DNA from: Curvibacter sp. PAE-UM
GTDB lineage: Bacteria > Pseudomonadota > Gammaproteobacteria > Burkholderiales > Burkholderiaceae_C
Direction: 5' to 3'
Length of the DNA stretch: 64,000 nt
Assembly (NCBI RefSeq): GCF_001432305.1
Contig: NZ_KQ483358.1
Coordinates: 378,385 to 442,384 of the forward strand
Made by a program: the position numbers and the translations under genes. A model generated the notes under the pieces. That model was not told the origin of the DNA, ran no database searches, and worked only from the letters and a program-made list of their open reading frames with translations. Every line of letters begins with the position of its first letter. Position 1 is the stretch's first letter. Positions 27,221 through 36,134 of this stretch are shown piece by piece.

Positions 27221-28483
27221 CTAATCAATAGCGGCCACGACCTCTGCCACCAGCTCATCTCTCAGCACCAGTTGAGGCGTACCTTCCTGGCTCAGCACGA
27301 ATACGCCGCGGCCGTTGGAGTAGATGATCGTGCCATCGGGGCTGATGTCGTAAGACGCCACATTCGTGGCCAGCACCCGCTCCGCGCCTTGCTGATCACG
27401 CCTGACCAGTTCCCAGCTATCAGGCACCAGCGAAGGAACGCCCTGTACGGGGCGCGCGCTACGCACCGCCTTTTCCGCGTCGACACGGCGCCCTTGCAGC
27501 AATATGTTCTTGACGTCGGCCTGCACTGCCGGCCCGTTGGCACTGGTCAGTGGCTTGCGCGAGTACATCAGCGAAAAAAAGTTGAGATAGTGGAACGCCG
27601 CGCGCAGCAGGCGGAAAGGAAACAGCAGCGTATCGGCAAGCATGCTGCCGTAACCATAGTGCGGCGCCTCGAACGGTCGGCGGATGTAGAGCAGATCTCC
27701 TGCCGGGGAGACGCGCGGCTTGAGATGATCGTAGCGCGGGTCATCCAGTATCGGTGTCACGCTGCCAGACTCCATATCCAGCTTCTGGATGCTCGCCGGC
27801 CCCTGCGCGACGATGTAGCCCTCCGCGTTGCGCGCCAGCCCTGACGACTGGAACAGCAGGCGATTGGATGCACCAGGAATCCACGCCGGAGCGCAATCCA
27901 CCGAGTCTCCCCCGGTCAACTCGCGCATGTTCGCGCCGTCATCCTTCAACAGGACGATATTGGCCACACCTGCAGTTTGCCGGGCGGAAGCCGCCAGCAG
28001 GCCTCCTTCGGGCGAGGGATTCAGGTCACCAAGGTGCAAGTTCTGCTTGAGCAGCACCCGCTGCTCTGTACCACTGGCCGCCTCGCGCCGGAACAGGCCG
28101 CCGATGGCCTCGTCCTTGAGGAAGTACAGCAAATTCCCATTGGCCTCGTAGGCCGCAGACGTCACCAGCAGCGGCACGCCACCCGCCTCGAAACTGCGCA
28201 TGCCACCGCCGGCCGCAATACCGAAACTCGTACCCTTCTTCCAACTATGCCGCTCGCGGGTACGCTCGAGGCGATCCAGCACCTCCTGCACATAGGTGCT
28301 ATGCACCTGCTTCAACTCTCCGCCGCGTTCACGGCAAAAAAGCTGCCCGTTCGAGAGGAAAGCAACTCCCCGCTCACTGCGCGGAGTTGCGGCATCGGTG
28401 GTGGCAGCTGCCGAAGCGAAATATGCGCGGTAAACCAGATAGCCCAGCAGTGCTGCGACCAACAAGCCAACGATGACATGCAT
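27221..28483 (-). CDS. Membrane-anchored beta-propeller (TolB/WD40-like) protein
   Basis: The 420-residue protein begins with a signal anchor (about 3-26). Repeated short blades follow, such as SYDISPDGTIIYSNGRGVFVL, NLHLGDLNPSPEGGLLAAS and LKPRVSPAGDLLYIRRP, suggesting a periplasmic beta-propeller of six or seven blades. A hydrophobic insertion (about 277-310) interrupts the propeller and may be a second membrane contact. No enzymatic motif was seen. A G-rich Shine-Dalgarno precedes the ATG. It lies between two flavin-related genes but has no evident link to them. Confidence 0.8.
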   Translation of the reverse strand: MHVIVGLLVAALLGYLVYRAYFASAAATTDAATPRSERGVAFLSNGQLFCRERGGELKQVHSTYVQEVLDRLERTRERHSWKKGTSFGIAAGGGMRSFEAGGVPLLVTSAAYEANGNLLYFLKDEAIGGLFRREAASGTEQRVLLKQNLHLGDLNPSPEGGLLAASARQTAGVANIVLLKDDGANMRELTGGDSVDCAPAWIPGASNRLLFQSSGLARNAEGYIVAQGPASIQKLDMESGSVTPILDDPRYDHLKPRVSPAGDLLYIRRPFEAPHYGYGSMLADTLLFPFRLLRAAFHYLNFFSLMYSRKPLTSANGPAVQADVKNILLQGRRVDAEKAVRSARPVQGVPSLVPDSWELVRRDQQGAERVLATNVASYDISPDGTIIYSNGRGVFVLSQEGTPQLVLRDELVAEVVAAID

Positions 28484-28601
28484 GAAGCCCCCCTTCGTCT
28501 TCTAATGTTATGAATCGGCATCCCGGCACTCAGGCGCCCATACCGGCCGCCAGATGCGGTCACTCAGATACTAAACCAGCCAGTCCTGCGTGAACCAGAC
28601 C

Positions 28602-29144
28602 CTAGACGCCCGCCGGGAGCTTGGAGGCCATCGCCTTGCGGCGGTCCAACTTGCGGCCGTCGGCGATGAAAGTGCCGTCGCCCACGGCGTGCAGCAAACG
28701 CCGTTCCTTGCGCGCGGTGTCCAGCCAGGCGGCCACGCCCTGCAGGAAAACGACGCCGTGTTTCCTGTTGTAGTCGATCAGCTTGCACTCGATGTTGGCC
28801 AAGCACTCCTGGATCAGCGGCGCCTGTACCTTGCTGGCCTTGAGCGGCGTGAGCTTGAATTGGGCGAACTTGTCCGTGTCGGTGCCCGAACAGGTGCCCA
28901 CGCCCACCACCTGGTCCAGCAAATCCACCGCAGGGATGGCGATCACACATTCTTTGGTCTTGCGCAGCGCGGCAAAGGAATGGTTCCAAGGCCCGGTGGT
29001 GATGGCAAACACCGGCGTGAAGTCCACGACCATCGTCCATGAGATCGTCATGATGTTGGGCTGCTTGCCGTCATGGGTGGTGATGAGCACCACGGGGCCG
29101 GGTTCGAGCAGAGTGAAGGCTTTGTGGAGTGGGAGTTTTTTCAT
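28602..29144 (-). CDS. Flavin reductase-like FMN-binding protein
   Basis: The 180-residue protein matches the flavin reductase domain: PGPVVLITTHDGKQPNIMTISWTMVVDFTPVFAI near the FMN site, then FAALRKTKECVIAIPAVDLLDQVVGVGTCSGTDTDKF. Such proteins reduce FMN with NAD(P)H for partner monooxygenases or act alone. No monooxygenase gene is adjacent. GAGGA precedes the ATG on the minus strand. Confidence 0.9.
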   Translation of the reverse strand: MKKLPLHKAFTLLEPGPVVLITTHDGKQPNIMTISWTMVVDFTPVFAITTGPWNHSFAALRKTKECVIAIPAVDLLDQVVGVGTCSGTDTDKFAQFKLTPLKASKVQAPLIQECLANIECKLIDYNRKHGVVFLQGVAAWLDTARKERRLLHAVGDGTFIADGRKLDRRKAMASKLPAGV

Positions 29145-29410
29145 CCGTCCTCGTTTTCTATTCGACTGCGTAACGCGATCTGTTTGAAACTGAACGCCCC
29201 CGTGTTCTGCTCAGTGGCATTGCACCGCGACCCCGTTGCGCGAGATCTGTTGCGGGAGAGTTTGCATCTTGGACTCGGTCAATGAGTGTTGACTTCGAGA
29301 CTTGATCCCAAGGCTTTCACTTTCGGGGCGTCGTACCAAGTTGCTGCTGTTGGTTCGTGCCCCAATTTGCTCCCTACCTTAGGCCCACCTGAGAACTGGG
29401 ATGTTGAATG
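29145..29410. other. Intergenic region, nothing assigned
   Basis: This 266-bp stretch between the flavin reductase and the ATPase gene has no convincing gene. A short plus-strand frame ending near 29285 has no start signal and may be a remnant. No repeat or hairpin of note was seen. Confidence 0.4.
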
Positions 29411-30778
29411 CTAATCCCTGCTAACAATGGATTTGGTCACTACCCTGAGCTTCATTGAAGAACCATTCGCCGCCTGGAGTTCAAGAAACTGCCGCAAAAG
29501 CTTCTCTAACTCCGTTGACAACGTCTCAGACTGACGATGTCCCATTTTTTCTTCAAACAACACCATCCCAAAGACTTTATAGAACGGATCAGCGTAAGAG
29601 TAGCAATTTGACATTGGCGAAAAACGGATTAATGCACCGTAGTCGTCAAGCTGCAGTTTGTGGAGAAAGTACTCTAAGTTTGAGTTTGGATAGTTGGGAT
29701 GAGTTTTTCGAATTGATTGCAGAAGTGATGCTCTTGCCAGTCCATCTTCGCCAACCTTGCACAGTGCTTTTAAAATAATTCGAGCGTTATCGAACTTGTT
29801 TTTTCGCTCCTCCTTTAACGCTTTGTCAAATGCACTCTTAATACTGTCGGACGCCTCTTGAACATAGAGCTTCAATGCCTCCTTGAGAGCATCTGCCGGG
29901 ATGGGAACCGGCGTTGCAGAAGTCTGGGTAATTCCGGCCGCATCGCACAAGTTCAAGCACAAATGATGGCAAACAGAGGCCAATCCGCTCGAATAGCTCA
30001 CGATTGAATCTTTTACGCCCGTGCTAAATGTAATATTTAATGCGGACTCTCCCTTGCGAATTATTTCTCGAATCTCGCTCGGCTCCATCAAGTCCACACG
30101 TATCTCGGCGATACGATTCTTCATTTCTCCATCGTAATCAACGACTTGCCGCGCGGTATCAACCGCGCCGAGCGCGATAATTTTCAGTGCAGGGAAGTCA
30201 TCTGACATATCCATAAAGACTTTCATTAGCTGGGACAGACGCGGTTTTTCCGCATCGTCTATTTTGTGAAAGTCTTCCAGAACCCAGCAGCAATTGGCTG
30301 CGCCAATAAAACGGGCCAAGTTTTGTGGCGTCAATTGAGGCGGCAAAATTCGTTTATATATCTCACCAGACTCTTGCGTCGTCGAGCCCGCAAGCTTCGA
30401 GGCAATCAACTGGTATGACGCCGATAGCTCCACCGTATTAGTCACCTTCTCCGCCTGAGAAGCCTCTGACACGTAGAAGGGCGAGAGTTGATCAAACGCA
30501 TCCAAGATGAGTTGATCGAACGTCAAACCTCGCATGCATCTTGTCGTGATGTGTCGTTCGTATAGTTGATGTAACTTGTTAACCAATAGCGTGGTTTTCC
30601 CTGACCCGGAATGACCATAGACAACGACCTGCTTTCCAGGCGTCTGCATTGCATTTACCAACTTCGTGTTTATGCTTTCTCGCTCGATAAACGTTACCCG
30701 TGCCGGAGTTGTTGGAGTAAAGACTTGGCGGACTTGATAGATATCGTCAGGCATATAGGTTTTCCGGGAAATTTGCAT
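29411..30778 (-). CDS. P-loop ATPase, AAA/STAND-like, solitary
   Basis: The 455-residue protein has a Walker A motif GHSGSGKTTLL (about residue 55) and a Walker B-like CCWVLEDFHKIDD (about 165). An AAA-type arrangement follows (IIALGAVDTARQVV) with a helical winged-helix-like C-terminus. The overall layout resembles ORC/Cdc6- or STAND-type ATPases used as signal switches, and the C-terminal part has no recognisable effector or repeat domain. The start is uncertain: GTG at 30781, ATG at 30778 or ATG at 30754. GC content is clearly lower than in flanking genes, suggesting transfer. No partner gene is adjacent. Confidence 0.75.
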   Translation of the reverse strand: MQISRKTYMPDDIYQVRQVFTPTTPARVTFIERESINTKLVNAMQTPGKQVVVYGHSGSGKTTLLVNKLHQLYERHITTRCMRGLTFDQLILDAFDQLSPFYVSEASQAEKVTNTVELSASYQLIASKLAGSTTQESGEIYKRILPPQLTPQNLARFIGAANCCWVLEDFHKIDDAEKPRLSQLMKVFMDMSDDFPALKIIALGAVDTARQVVDYDGEMKNRIAEIRVDLMEPSEIREIIRKGESALNITFSTGVKDSIVSYSSGLASVCHHLCLNLCDAAGITQTSATPVPIPADALKEALKLYVQEASDSIKSAFDKALKEERKNKFDNARIILKALCKVGEDGLARASLLQSIRKTHPNYPNSNLEYFLHKLQLDDYGALIRFSPMSNCYSYADPFYKVFGMVLFEEKMGHRQSETLSTELEKLLRQFLELQAANGSSMKLRVVTKSIVSRD

Positions 30779-30910
30779 CACACTTCGTTCACCAGAACTT
30801 CCTCGACGACGTAAGGCGGGAGGATTCCAAATACAAGAGAAGAGAACATCCTAGGCGAATTTTTTCGCGTTGACCATCCCACAAATGGGGGTGCGCGCGA
30901 CACCTCATGC

Positions 30911-32866
30911 CTACGCTAACAACCCCTCCACCTGCGCCCGCAAGCCCTCCAGCTGCACCTCCCCCGCCGCCAGCGGCTCCCCCACATTCAGCCCCACCGT
31001 ATTGAAGATGCCCCGCCGAAACGGCTTGGCCATCGCCGTCGGCTTGCCTCCCACCAGTTCGGCACGGCTAAAAAAGGAGCCCCAGAGGTTCGTCAGCGCC
31101 ATGGGCACCACGGGCGCGGGTTGCAACTCCAGGATCTTCATGAGGCCGCCCTTGAACTCCTGCAGGGTGCCGTCGTGGGTGATGCCGCCTTCGGGGAAGA
31201 TGGCCAGCAGGTCGCCCTCTTTCAGCACCTGGGCGGCGGCGGTGAAAGCCGCGTCGTAGGCCGCCGGGTCTTCCGCACGCGGGGCGATGGGGATGGCCTT
31301 GGCCAGCTTGAAGAGCCAGCCCAGCACCGGGATCTTGAAGATGCGGTGGTCCATGATGAAACGGATGGGCCGCGGGCTGGCCGCCATGAGCAGCACCGCG
31401 TCCACGAAGCTCACGTGGTTGCAGGCCAGGATGGCGGGGCCGGTGGTGGGGATGTTTTCATCGCCCGTGACCTTGAAACGGTAGACGAAGTGGCTCATGA
31501 CCCAGGCCACGAAGCGCAGCAGGTATTCGGGCACCAGCAGGAAGATGTAGAGCGCCACCACGGCGTTGGCCAGGCCCACCAGGAAGAAGATCTGGGGGAT
31601 GGTGACGTCCATGGCCAGCAGGGCGCCAGCGATCAACGAGCTGGCGATCATGAACAGGGCGTTGAGGATGTTGTTGGCCGCGATGATGCGCGCGCGGTGC
31701 GTGGCCGGGCTGCGCAGCTGGATCAGCGCGTACATGGGCACGCTGTAGAGGCCGGCGAACAAACTCAGCAGCAGCAGGTCGGCCATGACGCGCCAGTGTG
31801 CGCCCTGGGCCAGGAAGGCGGCCAGGCCCATCACGTCCGACGCCGGCAGGCCGCGCGAGGCGAAGTAGAGGTCGATGGCGAAGACCGTCATGCCGATGGC
31901 ACCCAGGGGCACCAGGCCGATTTCCACATGGCGGCGGCTGAGCATTTCGCACATGAGCGAGCCGATGCCGATGCCGATGGAGAACACCACCAGCAGCAGC
32001 GAGGCCACGTGTGCATCACCGTGCAGCACCTCCTTGGCGAAGCTGGGGAACTGGCTGAGGAAGACCGCGCCGAAGAACCACATCCAGCTGATGCCCAGCA
32101 GGGAACGGTAGACCACGATGTTGCCGTGCGCGAGCTTGAGGTTGCGCCAGGTCTCGGACACCGGGTTCCAGTTGATCTTGAGGCCGGGGTCGGTGGCCGG
32201 TGCGGCAGGGATACGCGCCGCCGCGGCGCGGCCGACCACGGCCAGGGCCACGCAGGCGAAGGCCACGTTCTGGTGGCCCACCTCGGGGATGGCGACGATG
32301 AGGCCGCCCACCACATTGCCCAGCAGGATGGCCACGAAGGTGCCCATCTCCACCATGCCGTTGCCGCCCGTGAGCTCACGCTCGCTCAGCACCTGGGGCA
32401 GGTAGGCGAACTTGACCGGACCGAAGAGCGTGGAGTGCAGGCCCATCATGAAGGTACACAGCAGCAGGGCCGGCACATTGGCCATGATGAAACCCCAGCC
32501 CGCCACCAGCATGATGGCGATCTCCAGGTTCTTGACGAAGCGGATCATGGCCGTCTTCTCGAACTTGTCGGTCAGCTGGCCGCTGGTCGCACTGAAGAGC
32601 AGGAAGGGCAGGATGAACAGCGCGCCGATCACCAGGCCCGCCATGGCCGGGGGCAACCAGCTCACCTGCAGCTGGTAGGTCACCATGACGGTGAAGGCGA
32701 ACTTGAAGAGGTTGTCGTTGGCGGCGCCGCTGAACTGCGTCCAGAAGAAGGGCGCGAAGCGGCGCTGGCGCAGCAGGGCGAACTGGTTGGGGTGTTCGTC
32801 GTGCGGCGCAGCGGCCGACGGGGTGTTGTTCTTGTCCAAAGCGGTCTCCTCTTTATTGTTTGGCAT
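30911..32866 (-). CDS. LplT-like transporter fused to a PlsC-type acyltransferase
   Basis: The 651-residue fusion has an N-terminal MFS transporter with about 12 membrane segments (about 20-420), resembling the lysophospholipid flippase LplT. The C-terminal acyltransferase (about 435-651) has NHVSFVD, the HX4D catalytic motif, and FPEGGITHDGTLQEFKGG. In many bacteria a third acyl-ACP synthetase (AMP-ligase) domain follows; here it is missing, so the protein would flip and re-acylate lysophospholipids without activating fatty acid itself. ATG at 32866 is used; an in-frame TTG at 32839 has a better Shine-Dalgarno (GAGGAG). It overlaps the ceramidase-like gene. Confidence 0.9.
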   Translation of the reverse strand: MPNNKEETALDKNNTPSAAAPHDEHPNQFALLRQRRFAPFFWTQFSGAANDNLFKFAFTVMVTYQLQVSWLPPAMAGLVIGALFILPFLLFSATSGQLTDKFEKTAMIRFVKNLEIAIMLVAGWGFIMANVPALLLCTFMMGLHSTLFGPVKFAYLPQVLSERELTGGNGMVEMGTFVAILLGNVVGGLIVAIPEVGHQNVAFACVALAVVGRAAAARIPAAPATDPGLKINWNPVSETWRNLKLAHGNIVVYRSLLGISWMWFFGAVFLSQFPSFAKEVLHGDAHVASLLLVVFSIGIGIGSLMCEMLSRRHVEIGLVPLGAIGMTVFAIDLYFASRGLPASDVMGLAAFLAQGAHWRVMADLLLLSLFAGLYSVPMYALIQLRSPATHRARIIAANNILNALFMIASSLIAGALLAMDVTIPQIFFLVGLANAVVALYIFLLVPEYLLRFVAWVMSHFVYRFKVTGDENIPTTGPAILACNHVSFVDAVLLMAASPRPIRFIMDHRIFKIPVLGWLFKLAKAIPIAPRAEDPAAYDAAFTAAAQVLKEGDLLAIFPEGGITHDGTLQEFKGGLMKILELQPAPVVPMALTNLWGSFFSRAELVGGKPTAMAKPFRRGIFNTVGLNVGEPLAAGEVQLEGLRAQVEGLLA

Positions 32867-33614
32867 TCTGCCCGAGCAGATGCAGCGCGCTGATGACAGG
32901 CCATGCGGCGAACGCGGCCACCAGGTGCTTGAGGCTGTGGCCGGAGACGAGCTGCCCCGTCCACTCGAACACCGCCGCGTCGTACTGCTCCAGCGCCTTG
33001 GCCACGGCGTAGATGGCGACGACCAGGCCCCAACGCACGGCCAGTGCGCCAGGCAGAGGTTTCATCACGGCCAGGACGAGCAGCAGCAGCAAACCACCGC
33101 CCTGCAGCAGGGCCCAGGGCAAGAGGTTGCCGCTGGCCGTCCAGACCCACACGCTCAACGGTCCGCACAGCAAGACGGCCCAGGCGAAACACTGTCCGGC
33201 ACGCGTGCTGACATGGCTGGCCACGCCCAGACCCAGCAGGCCGGCGAAGGCCACCGTCATGCCCAGGCGGTCCACCGCCAGGCCCGCGTTGTCCGGCGCC
33301 CAGTGGTACCAGGACGAGCACAGGGCCGTGAGGATGAGGCCGGCAAAAAACAGCGTGGCCAGCTGGCGCTGCGCTGCGGGCAGCGCCGTGGCCGGCACGC
33401 GGCCCAGCGCACGCAGGCCCCAGGCGCCGAAGAGCGCAAAGGGCAGGTTGCTCAGCACGTCGAGCGCGCAAGGCAGGCCCAGCCAGCTGCGCTGGTCGGC
33501 GAAGTCATGGAAGTGCGGGGCTTGCGCCAGCGGCGGGGCGAAGATGGCCAGCAGGCCGAGCAGCAGCACGGCGCCCAGCAGAACAGCTTCGGCGCGGGAG
33601 AACGATGGAAACAT
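32853..33614 (-). CDS. Ceramidase-like (CREST) membrane protein
   Basis: The 253-residue integral membrane protein has about seven hydrophobic segments and the scattered polar motifs of the alkaline ceramidase/CREST family. LCSSWYHWAPDN and VDRLGMT hold Ser, His and Asp near the membrane face, and HSLKHLVAAFAAWPV lies near the C-terminus. The family uses a metal bound by such residues to hydrolyse amide or related bonds in lipids; the substrate here is unknown. Start at 33614 has GGAG upstream. It overlaps the LplT-acyltransferase gene by 14 bp, so the two are probably a lipid-modifying pair. Confidence 0.83.
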   Translation of the reverse strand: MFPSFSRAEAVLLGAVLLLGLLAIFAPPLAQAPHFHDFADQRSWLGLPCALDVLSNLPFALFGAWGLRALGRVPATALPAAQRQLATLFFAGLILTALCSSWYHWAPDNAGLAVDRLGMTVAFAGLLGLGVASHVSTRAGQCFAWAVLLCGPLSVWVWTASGNLLPWALLQGGGLLLLLVLAVMKPLPGALAVRWGLVVAIYAVAKALEQYDAAVFEWTGQLVSGHSLKHLVAAFAAWPVISALHLLGQNAKQ

Positions 33615-33708
33615 GAAGGGCTCCGGGAATGACGATGGCCGCACTGTGGGGCGCACGCGTCGCCACCGGGGCTATTTCATGCGACTCCTGCGCATTTGTC
33701 TACCGGGA

Positions 33709-33725
33709 GTATCGATAATCGATAC
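33709..33725. promoter_or_regulatory. Perfect 17-bp palindrome in the divergent ceramidase/XRE promoter
   Basis: GTATCGATAATCGATAC is symmetric about one central base. It lies 27 bp upstream of the XRE-type regulator start and about 95 bp from the ceramidase-like gene start. It is probably the operator bound by the divergently encoded regulator (autoregulation), inferred from position and symmetry. Confidence 0.6.
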
Positions 33726-33751
33726 CACCGCGACACCCCCGAGAACAAGCC

Positions 33752-34483
33752 ATGAGCACCACCGCCGACCTCGTCCTGGCCCTGAAGAAGGAGCTCAAGG
33801 CCGCCCACCTGACCTATGCCGACCTGGCGAAGAAGCTGGGCATGGCGGAAAGCAGCGTCAAGCGCATGCTGGCCCGGGGCGACATGCCGCTGTCACGCAT
33901 CGACGCGATCTGCCGCGCGCTCAAGCTGGACTTCGGCGAGCTGGCGCGCCGCGTGGCCGACGCCCAGCCCCTGCTGGCCGAGCTGACACAGCAGCAGGAA
34001 AAGGCCGTGGTGGCCGACAAGAAGCTGCTGCTGGTGGCCATCTGCGTGCTGAGCCAGTGGACGCTGGAGCAGATGGTGGCGAGCTACCGGCTCAGCGAGG
34101 CCGAGTGCGTGAAGTACCTGGCGCAGCTGGACCGCATCGGCATCATCGAGCTGCGGCCGCTCAACCGCTACCGCCTGAAACTGGCCAAGACCTTCCGCTG
34201 GCGCCCGCACGGCGCGGTGATGGACTATTTCCGCGAGCACGCGCTGCTGGACTATTACAGCGGCGGTTTCGACGGCCACGGCGAGGGCCTGCTGCTGGTG
34301 CACGGCAGCATCAGCCGCAGCCTGGCGCCTTCATTCATGGAGCGCCTGCAGCGCGTGGCGCAAGACTTTGCCCAGCAACACCAGGCCGACCAGAAGCTGC
34401 CCGAGAAGGACCGCGAGGGTTACACCCTGCTGCTGGCCATGCGGAGCTGGGAGTTCGAGGCCTTTGCCGCCTTGCGGCGTTGA
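33752..34483 (+). CDS. XRE-type helix-turn-helix regulator
   Basis: The 243-residue protein starts with a helix-turn-helix domain (about 7-62): TYADLAKKLGMAESSVKRMLARGDMPLSRIDAICRAL. A helical effector-like domain (about 75-240) of unknown ligand follows, with a winged-helix feel around WTLEQMVASYRLSEAECVKYLAQLDRIGIIEL. It is divergent from the ceramidase/LplT unit, with a perfect palindrome between them, so it probably controls that unit and itself. Its last 109 bp are duplicated in diverged form at 36026-36134, after two secreted-protein genes. Confidence 0.88.
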   Translation: MSTTADLVLALKKELKAAHLTYADLAKKLGMAESSVKRMLARGDMPLSRIDAICRALKLDFGELARRVADAQPLLAELTQQQEKAVVADKKLLLVAICVLSQWTLEQMVASYRLSEAECVKYLAQLDRIGIIELRPLNRYRLKLAKTFRWRPHGAVMDYFREHALLDYYSGGFDGHGEGLLLVHGSISRSLAPSFMERLQRVAQDFAQQHQADQKLPEKDREGYTLLLAMRSWEFEAFAALRR

Positions 34484-34504
34484 GGGTGATTGCGATGCCT
34501 GGCG

Positions 34505-34954
34505 TTAACGCGGAAGGGTTCCCAGCACCCACGGCTTGAACACCGGCCCGGAAGCCAGCGGAAAGTTGGCTGTGCCGTTGTCGGGAAGGTATTGCAGGTA
34601 GGGAACCCCGCGCCCATTGTCCAGAACCACGTTGCATCTGTAGTTGGTCGCATTCGCCGGATGGGCAAATGGATCTCTTGCCGTCGTTACCGTCACATTG
34701 ACCACGACGCTGGTGTTCACGGCCCCGCCGCTGATGGCGCCGCTTGTCGTCCCGCTGGCCATGGTGAGGCTGCGCGCCGTGCCAACGGAGCAATTGACGT
34801 TGTATTGGCTGATTTCCGGCGCCAGGTTGGCGAGTTGCAGCGGCACGGTAAACGTGAAATGCGGACCGGGTGGCAACTGCGCTTGTGTCATGGTGGCAAA
34901 AACCATTGCCACCATACCCAACAAGACAGCGGTGAGTTGACGTGTCATTTGCAT
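34505..34954 (-). CDS. Secreted protein of unknown function
   Basis: The 149-residue product has a signal peptide (about 1-25, ending TQAQ) and a mature part with many Thr, Val and Asn residues, two Cys residues, and alternating hydrophobic patterns suggesting beta-sheet (HFTFTVPLQLANL, SVVVNVTVTT, YRCNVVLDNGRG). It may be an extracellular or fimbrial-like subunit, but I do not recognise the family. It lies between the XRE gene and the duplicated XRE 3' end, in the candidate insertion. Confidence 0.65.
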   Translation of the reverse strand: MQMTRQLTAVLLGMVAMVFATMTQAQLPPGPHFTFTVPLQLANLAPEISQYNVNCSVGTARSLTMASGTTSGAISGGAVNTSVVVNVTVTTARDPFAHPANATNYRCNVVLDNGRGVPYLQYLPDNGTANFPLASGPVFKPWVLGTLPR

Positions 34955-34995
34955 TTCCTCCTGTGCTCCAGATTGAACTCCGCAAACCCTGATTC

Positions 34996-35922
34996 CTAGC
35001 GAACCGAACCGGTGCCGGTCACGGCCATGCCGTCAGTACGCACGCTTTTCGGCGTGAACGGCAGATTTACCGTCACGCGCCCCGTACCCGTCACTGTCAT
35101 CGCTTCGGTACGGATGTCTTTGCGCGTATAGGCCAGCCGATCGATCAGCCGCCCCGTGCCAGTCACGGCCATGGCTTCTGTCCGGATACTCACCGGATAG
35201 CTGCGCGAACCGGGCACCGATGGCGCCGCCGTCCCCACGGGAGGTGGCTGCGGCGTGGCAACGCCGTCGCCCTGTGCGGCAGCTTGCGTTGTGCCTTTTG
35301 CACCAGCCGGCTTCTTCACCGGATTGGTCGTTGTTGTCGGCTTCGTCGTGGCCGATGGTGAGCCGGAAGTGTTGGTGGACGGCGTACGCGGCGATGCCGC
35401 AGCCCGGTGTGGCGCATCCGGAAGCGGCTGTGCGCGCAGCGTGAGGTCATCGGCGGTGATCAGACGTTTCGAGTGAGGGCTGGCACTCGATGCCGGATCG
35501 GGTGTTGTTGTCGGCTTCGCCGGAACTTGCGGTTTCTTCACATCGGGTTTCGCAGCTTCGACCACGGCCGCCACGCTGTTGCATTGCTGAAGTTCCTGGG
35601 GGCTCAAGGCGTGGTTCGCGACCTTGAAGCTTTTGATCACACCGACTTCACGCGCAAGCGCTTGGCACGCCGTCATTGGTGCGGCCACGGTCGAGGGCGT
35701 GACCGAGGCGCTGCAGTGCAGCTTTTTGCACGTCCAGTTGACGCCGCTGGCCTTGAATGCGCCCTGGTGACGTGCACTGTCCCGTGTATCGGCCACGGCA
35801 CTGACCGGCTTTGTCGAGATGGGTTTTGGGGCGTCGCTTACCGCGGCATGGGCACCCAGACTGCCCGCCAGCGCGGCCAGCAGCACGCACTGCATGGCTC
35901 CAGATGATTGAGTCCCTCGCAT
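34996..35922 (-). CDS. Secreted protein with C-terminal RTxxMxVTGTG repeats
   Basis: The 308-residue product has a signal peptide (about 1-25, ending GAHA), a short domain with VNWTCKKLHCSASV and two further Cys residues, and a long low-complexity Thr/Pro/Ser/Ala linker (about 115-230). The tail has three tandem repeats of about 24 residues, each with RTEAM-VTGTG or RTDGM-VTGTG. Start at 35922 has GGAGG upstream. It is likely exported or surface-attached. It lies with the 149-residue secreted protein between the two copies of the XRE 3' end. Confidence 0.7.
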   Translation of the reverse strand: MRGTQSSGAMQCVLLAALAGSLGAHAAVSDAPKPISTKPVSAVADTRDSARHQGAFKASGVNWTCKKLHCSASVTPSTVAAPMTACQALAREVGVIKSFKVANHALSPQELQQCNSVAAVVEAAKPDVKKPQVPAKPTTTPDPASSASPHSKRLITADDLTLRAQPLPDAPHRAAASPRTPSTNTSGSPSATTKPTTTTNPVKKPAGAKGTTQAAAQGDGVATPQPPPVGTAAPSVPGSRSYPVSIRTEAMAVTGTGRLIDRLAYTRKDIRTEAMTVTGTGRVTVNLPFTPKSVRTDGMAVTGTGSVR

Positions 35923-36025
35923 ATCCCAGCCTCCGCCTCTCGAGTCGTTGGTCGTGATCCGCGTAGCTGCCGCTGCACGCATGCGCCGGTGTAGCAATGG
36001 CGCAGTATGCTCTTCAAGGAAGGGG

Positions 36026-36134
36026 GCAACAAGCCCCGGCCAGGAGCCGCCTGACAGGCCCCCGTGAGAGCGGCACCCTGCTGCCAGCAATGCGCAGCTG
36101 GGAGTTCCAAGCCTTGGCTGCACTGCGGCGCTGA
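36026..36134 (+). pseudogene. Diverged duplicate of the XRE regulator 3' end
   Basis: 109 bases align with 34375-34483, the end of the XRE gene including its stop codon. The last 23 codons read [23 protein letters not shown] against REGYTLLLAMRSWEF-EAFAALRR. Many differences are third-position changes, so the copy seems to derive from a gene diverging under selection, rather than from a fresh duplication. It has no start or upstream domain. See the finding. Confidence 0.8.

Noticed and set aside
29073-29285. 70-residue plus-strand frame between the flavin reductase and ATPase genes
   Set aside because: It starts within the flavin reductase gene on the other strand and has no start signal or recognisable family.
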